From positions 1,193,280 through 1,257,279 of the forward strand of contig JADJXO010000001.1 of assembly GCA_016715825.1 (NCBI GenBank): a stretch of 64,000 bases of DNA, written 5' to 3'. Below are positions 1 through 7,475 of the stretch, piece by piece. This stretch comes from Nitrospira sp. (GTDB lineage Bacteria > Nitrospirota > Nitrospiria > Nitrospirales > Nitrospiraceae). Numbering within the stretch: the stretch's first letter is position 1; every line of letters begins with the position of its first letter. A program made the position numbers and the translations under genes. The notes under the pieces are model-generated. The model saw only the letters and a list, made by a program, of their open reading frames with translations. It was not told the origin of the DNA and ran no database searches.

Positions 1-1
1 C

Positions 2-1438
2 CAGCTCACGCACGCCTTCAATGTGATGACACAATCTTTGCATGAGCGGAACCAGGCGATCACGTTGAACCTCGAAACAATCAAACGGCAAGTCACGCAA
101 CTAACCACGGCGCACAAAGTCAGCACTGCAATCGCGAGTGCTAACATGCTCAATCTTGACCAGCTCCTGAAGGCAGTGCTCCCATTGCTCTCGGACAATC
201 TTGCTTTTTCTAAAATGGCAGTTCTCCTCTATCACCCAGAGAAGAAAGCCTGTTCCATCGCGCAAGTTATGGGAGCAGGTCCAGAAATTGACGAGGCCGC
301 ACGCCTGCTTGAAATACCGATTAATGAAGGTAGCATCACTGCCGATCTACTCTTCCATCGTAAACCATTCCTGATACAAGACATAGAAGCAGACGCTCAT
401 CGCTTCTATCCACCTATCTTTCATTTATTACAACGCTCGGGCACACGTTCAATCGTTGTCGTCCCACTCCTAAGCCAAGCTAAAATTCTTGGTTTTCTTG
501 CCGGAGGCCGAGATACGCATCCATGCAGCGAAGATGACCTCGACATCCTTTTGACGATCGCCGGTCACGTCGCGGCGGCCATCGATAATGCCAAGGCCTA
601 CTCCGAACTCGCGGAACTCACTCAGCACCTGGAAGAGCGCATTGAGCAACGTACCGAAGAACTATCCTACGCCAATGCCCAACTCCAAGAACATGATCGG
701 CGTCGGTCGACCTTCCTCTCAGTCGTGTCCCATGAGTTGCGAACCCCGATGACGGCCATTCGAAGCTTTGCAGAAAACATGCTCGATGGCGTCACCGGTC
801 CGTTGACCGAACTGCAACATACTTACCTCACTCGCATTCAACATAATGTCGCTCGACTGGGCAGAATCATCGCACAATTGCTCGATTGGTCACGCTTGGA
901 TACTCAGCGAGTCGAACTTCACCTTGAAGAGGTTTGCGTTCATCAGATAGCGATGATCGTCACAGACAGCTTGCGGATGGTGGCATCAGAAAAGACTGTC
1001 TCACTTGAGATCCCGACGGTTCAATCCCTTCCATCTGTACAGGGCGATCGCGATAAACTTGAACAAATTTTCTGGAATCTCATTGGTAATGCGATCAAAT
1101 TTACGCCTCCCGGCGGCCAGGTTGCCGTGGAGTTCGGCCTGTCGCCTCCAGGCTTTGTGCAGACGTGTATCTCCGATAGCGGCTGTGGGATCGACCCTGC
1201 TCACGTACCCCATATTTTCGATGAATTTTCTCGAGTGCCGTCCGCCATGCCGGCATCACAAGGCGCTCAACTAGGCCTCTGCATTACCAAGACGCTGGTC
1301 GCCATGCACCATGGCCAGATATGGGTGGAGAGCCAGCCACAGGCCGGTTCACGGTTTTACTTTACCCTTCCCGTTTCTACATCCCCTGATGAACTGCCTC
1401 CTAAGGCCGCGGAAGAAGCGGAACAACATCTCTCTTGA
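2..1438 (+). CDS. Sensor histidine kinase with HAMP end, GAF, HisKA and HATPase (5' end outside window)
   Basis: The frame is open to the left edge. The residues before the first possible start (GTG at 23) read QLTHAFNVM, typical of the end of a HAMP linker, so the sensor and membrane part lies outside the window. From about residue 40 of the visible part there is a GAF-like domain, then a charged coiled coil, the phosphoacceptor H-box SHELRTPM, the N-box NLIGNAIKF, the G1 box DSGCGI and a slightly unusual G2 box GAQLGLCITK. The product should autophosphorylate and pass phosphate to the NtrC-type regulator that starts 15 bp downstream. The signal sensed cannot be told. Confidence 0.93.
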   Translation, partial: QLTHAFNVMTQSLHERNQAITLNLETIKRQVTQLTTAHKVSTAIASANMLNLDQLLKAVLPLLSDNLAFSKMAVLLYHPEKKACSIAQVMGAGPEIDEAARLLEIPINEGSITADLLFHRKPFLIQDIEADAHRFYPPIFHLLQRSGTRSIVVVPLLSQAKILGFLAGGRDTHPCSEDDLDILLTIAGHVAAAIDNAKAYSELAELTQHLEERIEQRTEELSYANAQLQEHDRRRSTFLSVVSHELRTPMTAIRSFAENMLDGVTGPLTELQHTYLTRIQHNVARLGRIIAQLLDWSRLDTQRVELHLEEVCVHQIAMIVTDSLRMVASEKTVSLEIPTVQSLPSVQGDRDKLEQIFWNLIGNAIKFTPPGGQVAVEFGLSPPGFVQTCISDSGCGIDPAHVPHIFDEFSRVPSAMPASQGAQLGLCITKTLVAMHHGQIWVESQPQAGSRFYFTLPVSTSPDELPPKAAEEAEQHLS

Positions 1439-1453
1439 AAGGATGAGGACCTT

Positions 1454-2890
1454 ATGCGAGCAAAAATCCTGATTGTCGACGACGACCCTGATATCCTCCT
1501 CAGCTTGCAAAACCGAGTCAGTTTTATGGGGCATGACGCGCTGACTGCCACGAATGGCAAGGATGCGCTGCGAGCGATTCAAGAAGAAGAGCCGGATCTG
1601 GTCCTATTGGATCTTGAGCTTCCGCTGCTTTCAGGTCTGGACGTGTTGAAACAGATCAGCGAGACCTCCGTTCGTCAGGACGCTCCTGATCAAGATACAT
1701 CGCAGAACTCAACTACCTATACGACTCCCCTTATCGTCATGTTGACGGCCTATGGCACGATTGAGCGCGCGGTGCAGGCCATGCAGCTCGGCGCCTTCGA
1801 CTTCGTGCCGAAGCCCTTCACCTCCGATCACTTGACGGTGGTGATCAAGAAGGCGCTGGACACCGTCATGCTGTACCGGCATGTCGCAACGCTCCGCAAG
1901 GAAGTGGATGTCCAGTTTGAGTCTGTCCTCACAACCAACAAGCAGATGGGCGCACAACTGGCGATCGCTAAACAGGCGGCCTCCTCACCCGTCACCGTGT
2001 TGTTGCTCGGCGAGACCGGGACCGGCAAAGAAGTAGTGGCTCGCGCCGTTCATCGATGGAGCCCTCGTTCAGCCAGGCCGTTTGTCGCCGTCAATTGCGC
2101 GGCATTCCCCGAAAACTTGCTGGAGAACGAGCTCTTTGGTCATGAAAAAGGCGCGTTCACCGGAGCCATCAAACGGGAGCCCGGCAAGATTGAAATGGCC
2201 GAAGGCGGCACGCTGTTCCTTGACGAGATCGGCGACATGCCGCTCACCATGCAAAGTCATCTCCTGCGGGTGCTCAACGATAAGACATTCTATCGAGTCG
2301 GTGGAGCACAGGAAGTACGAGCCGACGTACGATTCATCGCCGCCACCAACAAAGACCTTGCACAGGCGATTCGTCAAGGAACATTCCGTGAAGACCTCTA
2401 TTTTCGTCTTGCCGTCATCACAGTAACCTTGCCTCCTCTCCGTGAACGACTCGACGACCTGCCTGCCCTCGCAGAGCACTTTCTCACCCAACCAGGAAAG
2501 TTCGGTCTCAACAGGCGCTGCGTCCTGAGCGACACCGCACTCCATGCACTCCGGAGTTACCGCTGGCCCGGTAATGTTCGTGAGCTGGAGAACGTGCTGA
2601 CTCGTGCCATGGTCTTGTGTCCCGGCGACACGATCGGACCTGAGCATCTCGCATTGACCACTACGACTCCCCCTCCGACAAACCAAGCGGCCAACACCGA
2701 TATCATCTTCTTCTCCTATCACCAGAGCATGGACGCCTATGGCCAAAGGCTGATTGAGGAGGCTCTGCGGAGAAACGGCTGGAATCAGACCAAAGCCGCC
2801 GCCGAGCTGGGCCTACAGCGAACGTACTTGACCAAGCTACTCCGGCAAAAACAGATCTCCCCGAAACCGCCGACGACTCTCTCCGACTGA
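1454..2890 (+). CDS. NtrC-family sigma-54-dependent response regulator
   Basis: 478 residues in the full three-domain order. The receiver domain has acidic residues VDDDPD near 8-13 and the phosphorylatable Asp in LLDLELP (Asp53). The AAA+ domain has Walker A GETGTGKEVVARAVH, the sigma-54 contact loop GAFTGA and Walker B LFLDEIGDMP. A Fis-type helix-turn-helix closes the protein (NGWNQTKAAAELGLQRTYL). It lies 15 bp after the sensor kinase and is probably its partner. A close paralogue is encoded at 18141-19531. Activators of this class bind upstream enhancers and drive RpoN promoters, and candidate enhancers occur elsewhere in this window. Confidence 0.95.
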   Translation: MRAKILIVDDDPDILLSLQNRVSFMGHDALTATNGKDALRAIQEEEPDLVLLDLELPLLSGLDVLKQISETSVRQDAPDQDTSQNSTTYTTPLIVMLTAYGTIERAVQAMQLGAFDFVPKPFTSDHLTVVIKKALDTVMLYRHVATLRKEVDVQFESVLTTNKQMGAQLAIAKQAASSPVTVLLLGETGTGKEVVARAVHRWSPRSARPFVAVNCAAFPENLLENELFGHEKGAFTGAIKREPGKIEMAEGGTLFLDEIGDMPLTMQSHLLRVLNDKTFYRVGGAQEVRADVRFIAATNKDLAQAIRQGTFREDLYFRLAVITVTLPPLRERLDDLPALAEHFLTQPGKFGLNRRCVLSDTALHALRSYRWPGNVRELENVLTRAMVLCPGDTIGPEHLALTTTTPPPTNQAANTDIIFFSYHQSMDAYGQRLIEEALRRNGWNQTKAAAELGLQRTYLTKLLRQKQISPKPPTTLSD

Positions 2891-2982
2891 GGAAGCGGAC
2901 GGCACACCAGAACGATTCTTGGCGTGCCGTTCAGCCTGTCAGAACGCTGGTCGACATCTTCGACTGTCCCTCTCGAATGACT

Positions 2983-3014
2983 GCATCAAATTCGATCCGC
3001 TGTGGGATCGATTC
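2983..3014. promoter_or_regulatory. Degenerate copy of the tandem dyad site
   Basis: GCATCAAATTCGATCC (2983-2998) matches the dyad GWATCnAATTnGATWC at most positions. The following 16 bases end in TCGATTC like the other copies, but the step is 16 bp instead of 17 and the second unit is poor. It lies after the first NtrC gene, in a gap of 616 bp. I found no convincing sigma-54 promoter after it, so this may be chance. Confidence 0.3.
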
Positions 3015-3060
3015 AGATTCATCTGCCTAGCATAGTGATTCATGACTACGTTGACATTGG

Positions 3061-3160
3061 CCGTTCGCCCTGACCTTGTCGAAGGGCGAGTGTTTTCAAC
3101 TGATTCCGTCCATGGTTCGACAGGCCTGTCCTGAGTGAATCGAAGGGCTCACCACGAACG
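3061..3160. repeat. Dispersed intergenic repeat of the TCGACAGG / TCGAAGGGC type
   Basis: The stretch holds TTCGCCCTGACCTTGTCGAA followed by GGGCGA, which can fold on itself, then GGTTCGACAGGCCTGTCCTG and ATCGAAGGGCTCACCACGAA. These words resemble an intergenic repeat widespread in environmental bacterial genomes. No coding function is visible. Between the small frame that ends at 3282 and the tRNA I see nothing else. Confidence 0.5.
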
Positions 3161-3176
3161 AAAGGTGAAGGAACTT

Positions 3177-3282
3177 ATGAGACACTATACTGGCCGTCCT
3201 GGCGATCTGGGTAACCATCTACATCGCCCTCATGATAGTCGCAATGGTCGTGATTGCCGTGGGACTTCACATACTTCGATAA
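3177..3282 (+). pseudogene. Possible tiny single-span membrane protein, frame broken
   Basis: A good ribosome site (GAAGGA) precedes ATG at 3177. A second frame, ending at TAA 3280-3282, reads as a continuous hydrophobic helix (LAVLAIWVTIYIALMIVAMV and on) with a short basic end. The ATG and the helix are one base out of register, because 106 nt is not a multiple of three. It could be a real peptide of about 34 residues hit by an indel, or chance. No family is recognised. Confidence 0.3.
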
Positions 3283-3504
3283 CCCTTGTAGGCATCAGGA
3301 CGATACCGCTCTGAATAGGGCACAAAACGAGGAGCAGGCTTGGTTGGCAATGAGAGAAGATGCTGAGGGTGTGTATCCCGTCGCCTTACGAGAAAAAATA
3401 GGCTCCGGGTCGAGCGAGCAAGAATGAACCACCACTGGTGGGGTTTATCCGCCTGCACCAATGACGATAGGACGATACACAGCCGGCGGTACGAGCAAGC
3501 TTGG

Positions 3505-3583
<79 letters not shown>

Positions 3584-3651
3584 ACGTGTTACAGGTAAGT
3601 CACTGATCTCTACAATAGCCCATCGCATGTGCGCCCGGAACCGTGGGGGAC

Positions 3652-4287
3652 TTATGCGACGGAGTCAGTGTTCGCGTGATCCTCCAGCCATACACGCATT
3701 TGCACAAATGCCTTTGCCCGGTGACTCATACGATTCTTTTCTTCAATCGTCAACTGAGCCAGCGTCTTGCCGAATTCCGGCACGAGAAACACCGGATCAT
3801 ACCCGAACCCACGATCTCCAATCGGCTGTTCGGTGATCACTCCTTCTAGAGTACCCTGTGTGACATGAACATCGCCACTAGGAAATGCAATCGCGGCAAC
3901 CGTCAGAAATCGTGCCTTCCGCTTCGCTGCCGGAACGCCTGTGAGCTCTTGAAGGAGCTTCCGACAATTATCTTCGTAGGTGGCATGCTCTCCGGCATAG
4001 CGTGCCGCATAAACCCCTGGTCGGCCTTGCAGTGCGTCGACTTCCAACCCAGTATCATCGGCCAGCGCAGGGACTTGTGTAACCTTGGCGATCTCTCTTG
4101 CTTTTTTCATCGCGTTCGCTTCGCAGGTCGCCCCGTCTTCCTCAACCTCCGGCGCGGTGGGAAAGTCCGCCAATGTTCGGATGCGTATGCCGATTCCTCC
4201 GAGCAGAGCCCCAAGCTCTCGCCCCTTATCTGGGTTACGCGTAGCAAGCACAATCTCGCTGACAGACTGATCAAGCAAGCGCACCAA
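3652..4287 (-). CDS. rdgB: dITP/XTP pyrophosphatase (RdgB/HAM1)
   Basis: 211 residues, normal for the family. The N-terminus SEIVLATRNPDKGRELGALL carries the conserved T-x-N-x-x-K signature. ALADDTGLEVDAL and the late motif GDRGFGYDPVF are the metal and nucleotide pocket blocks. The enzyme hydrolyses non-canonical purine triphosphates (dITP, XTP) to monophosphates and keeps them out of DNA and RNA. The gene overlaps the end of rph by 17 bp, so the two are translationally coupled. This rph-rdgB pairing is common in bacteria. Confidence 0.95.
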   Translation of the reverse strand: MVRLLDQSVSEIVLATRNPDKGRELGALLGGIGIRIRTLADFPTAPEVEEDGATCEANAMKKAREIAKVTQVPALADDTGLEVDALQGRPGVYAARYAGEHATYEDNCRKLLQELTGVPAAKRKARFLTVAAIAFPSGDVHVTQGTLEGVITEQPIGDRGFGYDPVFLVPEFGKTLAQLTIEEKNRMSHRAKAFVQMRVWLEDHANTDSVA

Positions 4288-5014
4288 TCAATTCTTTCTG
4301 AATGGCCGTTAGCCGTTCGATCGCCTGCCACCCCAAGGTCAAAAACTCGTCCATGTCCTGCTTGGCAAACGGGGTGCGTTCCGCAGTTCCTTGCACTTCA
4401 ACATACTGCCCTCGACCGGTCATCACCAAATTCATGTCCACTTCCGCCATGGAGTCTTCGGTGTATGCTAGATCCACCATCACTTCTCCGCCCACCTTTC
4501 CAACACTAATCGCGGCTAGGTAGTCGGTCAGCGGAATTGTTTTCAGTAAATCCTTCTTTTTCAACACGGCACAGGCATCTGCCAACGCAATGAATGCGCC
4601 GGTAATGGACGCCGTTCTCGTCCCACCATCGGCCTGAATCACGTCGCAATCGACCCAAATGGACCGTTCTCCCAGCTTCGATAAATCCGTCACGGAGCGC
4701 AGGGCGCGCCCGACCAGACGCTGGATTTCCAAGGTTCGACCGCCTTGTTTGCCTTTCACAGCCTCTCGAGGGGATCGGTCATGGGTCGCCCGCGGTAACA
4801 TAGCGTACTCCGCCGTAACCCATCCCGTTCCTTTTCCCTTCAAAAAAGGAGGGACCTTCTCCTCAACCGAGGCCGTACAGATGACCTTCGTATCCCCCAT
4901 TTCGATGAGCACCGCCCCTTCCGCATGTTTCGTGAAGTTCCTCGTCACTTTTACGGGACGGACCTGATCTTTCCGCCGTCCATCGAAGCGCACTAACCCG
5001 GAGATTCCACTCAT
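4271..5014 (-). CDS. rph: Ribonuclease PH
   Basis: 247 residues, full length. It starts with the typical RFDGRRKDQVRPV block, followed by EGAVLIEMGDTKVICTASVE. The catalytic-core segments LPRATHDRSPREA and the DCDVIQADGGTRTASITGAF stretch are intact. RNase PH trims tRNA 3' ends phosphorolytically. A Shine-Dalgarno AGGAAAGG lies upstream of the ATG and a strong sigma-70 promoter lies at 5050-5078. It is the first gene of the rph-rdgB unit, which may run on into tRNA-Pro. Confidence 0.97.
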   Translation of the reverse strand: MSGISGLVRFDGRRKDQVRPVKVTRNFTKHAEGAVLIEMGDTKVICTASVEEKVPPFLKGKGTGWVTAEYAMLPRATHDRSPREAVKGKQGGRTLEIQRLVGRALRSVTDLSKLGERSIWVDCDVIQADGGTRTASITGAFIALADACAVLKKKDLLKTIPLTDYLAAISVGKVGGEVMVDLAYTEDSMAEVDMNLVMTGRGQYVEVQGTAERTPFAKQDMDEFLTLGWQAIERLTAIQKELIGALA

Positions 5015-5049
5015 GTTCTTTTACCCTTTCCTCAATAACTAGGGTGCGA

Positions 5050-5078
5050 ATTATAGTGAAGGCTCTGAGAAATCGCAA
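5050..5078 (-). promoter_or_regulatory. Sigma-70 promoter of rph-rdgB
   Basis: On the minus strand TTGCGA (5078-5073) and a perfect TATAAT (5055-5050) are separated by exactly 17 bp. The predicted start point is near 5043, which leaves a short leader before the rph ATG at 5014. Confidence 0.75.
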
Positions 5079-5188
5079 ACGACCTATCGCATGAGTATCC
5101 CTGATAGAACACGGAGTGCCGAAAGCCCACCCACTCGCGTAGATGTACGGAACCAGTCCGTCGGATTTGGCGAAATCTGTACAATCCC

Positions 5189-5216
5189 TTGACGTGCCTG
5201 CGGCTCCTGGCATAGT
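5189..5216 (+). promoter_or_regulatory. Possible sigma-70 promoter
   Basis: TTGACG (5189-5194) and CATAGT (5211-5216) are 16 bp apart. Transcription from it would begin just ahead of the small frame at 5232 and run into the HD-GYP gene at 5469. The match is moderate. Confidence 0.4.
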
Positions 5217-5231
5217 GAAGGGAGAGAACCC

Positions 5232-5339
5232 ATGCATAACGCAGAACGCCACACAGTCTATCCAGATGGAGCACTTTCATTATTCCTCACCTGGAACGAC
5301 GATTGGTCCAGGATCGCGACAATGAACCTGCCTAGGTAG
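5232..5339 (+). CDS. Possible 35-residue peptide ahead of the HD-GYP gene
   Basis: ATG at 5232 follows GGGAGAGAACCC, an adequate ribosome site, and the frame closes at TAG 5337-5339. The peptide begins MHNAERHTVYPDG and contains LFLTWNDDWSRIAT. No family is recognised. A promoter-like pair lies 16 bp upstream. It could be a leader peptide or a chance frame in an otherwise empty 454-bp gap. The remaining 129 bp up to the next gene show nothing clear. Confidence 0.3.
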   Translation: MHNAERHTVYPDGALSLFLTWNDDWSRIATMNLPR

Positions 5340-5468
5340 GAGTTGATGGCACAAACGCCGCCTACCCAAGTACACACCGTACCACCGTTAAGTTTGACGC
5401 CAATGCGCCGATAAGGAAGAAGAAACGAGACAATCCTCGGCCCCAACCAGACACACACGATTCGACTC

Positions 5469-6611
5469 ATGGCAATACTTCTGGATCAGACCACCCACCA
5501 AGCGCTCCTCGATAATCGCAATATCCTGGTCGTCGATGACGAAGAACCGATCCGCCGCCTCCTCGCCTATCTGCTCCAATCCCATGGCTACCATGTAGAA
5601 GGTGCTGGAGACGCACGAGAGGCTCGACAAAAGCTCGAAGAGCAAGCATTTGCGTTGATGCTCTGCGATGTCAACATGCCCGGAGAATCCGGCATGGACC
5701 TGGTTCGCCACGCTCTGGCTGAGCACACGCATACAGCCGCAATTATGGTCACAGGGCTCGACAGCTCGGTACTCGCTAACGCCGCGCTCGAGGTCGGCGC
5801 CTTCGGGTACATCGTCAAGCCTTTTGAATCGAACGAAGTGCTGATCGACGTCGCAAATGCGCTCCGCCGCCGCCGGCTCGAAATGGAAAATCGCCAGCAT
5901 CGTGAGAATTTAGAAGATATCGTCCGTACAAGAACCCTCGCACTCCAGCAAGCGCTGGACTGGCTTGAACGAACTGAAAAAGAGCTACGCCTGTCCCGGG
6001 AAGAGACCATTCAGCGACTCGCCATTGCAGCCGAGTTCAGGGACCATGCTACCGCCAAGCACATTCAGCGCATGAGCCACTACTGTGAGTTGCTCGCGCG
6101 CAAAGCCGGGCTCTCTCCCGATCGATGTGATCTGATTCGCACGGCTAGTCCCATGCACGACATCGGCAAGATCGGCACTCCGGATCATGTACTCTTGAAG
6201 CCGGGAAAGTTCACGCAGGAGGAATTTGGTGTGATCGCACAGCATGCGGAAATCGGCTACCGCATCCTGAGTGGGTCGGATGCGGAACTGCTGAAAGTCG
6301 CAGCGGTGATCGCTTACACTCACCATGAACGGTTCGACGGCACCGGATATCCACGGGGGTTACAGGGCGATACCATTCCGATTGAAGGCCGCATCGCGGC
6401 CATCGCCGACGCCTTTGATGCACTCACCACACGGCGTGTCTATAAACCGGCCTTTGAGATGAGCCACGCGATTGAACTGATGCTCAAACACCGAAGCGAA
6501 CACTTCGATCCGGAATTATTAGACGTCTTCGTCGCCTCGAGCGACGAACTCACGCGAATCCATAAACAGTACGCAGACCCAGTCAATCCGAATCCCATCA
6601 ACGAACTATGA
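5469..6611 (+). CDS. Response regulator with HD-GYP domain
   Basis: 380 residues. The receiver domain (about 20-135) has VDDEEP and the phospho-Asp in LMLCDVNMPGESG. A coiled linker (about 140-180) follows. The HD-GYP domain contains the metal-binding pair in PMHDIGKIG and the diagnostic HHERFDGTGYPRGL. Proteins of this architecture hydrolyse cyclic di-GMP when the receiver is phosphorylated. No kinase is adjacent, so its partner is unknown. The ATG at 5469 is the first start that keeps the receiver complete. A second HD-GYP protein, without receiver, is encoded at 36468-37622. Confidence 0.94.
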   Translation: MAILLDQTTHQALLDNRNILVVDDEEPIRRLLAYLLQSHGYHVEGAGDAREARQKLEEQAFALMLCDVNMPGESGMDLVRHALAEHTHTAAIMVTGLDSSVLANAALEVGAFGYIVKPFESNEVLIDVANALRRRRLEMENRQHRENLEDIVRTRTLALQQALDWLERTEKELRLSREETIQRLAIAAEFRDHATAKHIQRMSHYCELLARKAGLSPDRCDLIRTASPMHDIGKIGTPDHVLLKPGKFTQEEFGVIAQHAEIGYRILSGSDAELLKVAAVIAYTHHERFDGTGYPRGLQGDTIPIEGRIAAIADAFDALTTRRVYKPAFEMSHAIELMLKHRSEHFDPELLDVFVASSDELTRIHKQYADPVNPNPINEL

Positions 6612-6753
6612 TCGGCATCCGACATTTCGCACATCTGCTTGGTTCTTGACAATTCATTGACCGATAACCGCCTCACTCCTATACTTTTTCAAGCTTTCCA
6701 AAACAGGGGCCCGTATCGTGGCATCGAGGGTGACGAGAGAAGGAACGGTGGGT

Positions 6754-7260
6754 ATGCCGAAAAAGTTGACATCGGTTCGCAAGCGTCCCCGGGTTCGAAA
6801 TTGGATCGCCTATACCTGCGAAGCGCTGGTCGCCTCCGGCGCCATGCCGACTTGGGAAGCTGCCACCTACCTGACTGAAAACTTGTTCGGGGAAAAACCG
6901 AATCCGCGTCTCCTAACCCCGTCCAACCCTCACGAGGTCACCGCACAATTGCTGCACCGTCTCTATGAACCGATCCTAGAAGCGGCTGCCCGGGACGCCG
7001 GGCTTCCCGCTGCTTCTACAGTCCATATCTTCACCGACATTAGTCTTACCGGTCACTCCGCTGTCCTGGTCGTTTTGTTCCATGAACGAGATCAACCTCA
7101 AACTCTCGTGATGTTGGATGCTGTCAAGGCCTGGGATCTCGTGTTTCAAGACGCCGAGTCATTCAACCTGTGGGCTGAAGAACGCTACAAGCAGCTTGTC
7201 GATGCTTTACGGAGCGCGATAGTGGATCTAGGAGTAGATGTGCTCAAGCCGGCAGTTTAG
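6754..7260 (+). CDS. Conserved hypothetical protein
   Basis: 168 residues from ATG 6754, which has AGAGAAGGA at a suitable distance. A GTG at 6718 would add 12 residues and has no ribosome site. There is no signal peptide or membrane span. The N-terminus is basic (MPKKLTSVRKRPRVRNW) and the rest is mixed alpha/beta with an aromatic helix near the end. I do not recognise a family. It stands alone between the HD-GYP gene and a bidirectional-looking hairpin. Confidence 0.65.
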   Translation: MPKKLTSVRKRPRVRNWIAYTCEALVASGAMPTWEAATYLTENLFGEKPNPRLLTPSNPHEVTAQLLHRLYEPILEAAARDAGLPAASTVHIFTDISLTGHSAVLVVLFHERDQPQTLVMLDAVKAWDLVFQDAESFNLWAEERYKQLVDALRSAIVDLGVDVLKPAV

Positions 7261-7435
7261 CGTCATCACCGTCTGTGCTCACCTACACTTCCTCTCCTCT
7301 CTCACCCGCATCGACAAGGCCAGGAACACACTAACACAGCACCCTTGCTCCACGGCTGTGGGAGCCTACATCCTTCAAGGATAAGTGGCATAGTCGAGCG
7401 GAGAACATGTTTGGATGAGCGAAGCGAGACAGGTC

Positions 7436-7462
7436 TCCCGCCTGGGTTTGCCCCAGGCGGGA
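7436..7462. terminator. Hairpin between convergent genes
   Basis: TCCCGCCTGGG (7436-7446) and CCCAGGCGGGA (7452-7462) form an 11-bp perfect stem with a 5-base loop. It lies between the gene ending at 7260 and the convergent gene ending at 7476 and could end transcription from both sides. No long T-run follows. Confidence 0.55.
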
Positions 7463-7475
7463 CAGTATCAACTAT

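Noticed and set aside
2069..2746. Long open frame of 225 codons on the minus strand inside the first ntrC gene
   Set aside because: It is the antisense shadow of a well-supported gene and has no recognisable domain.
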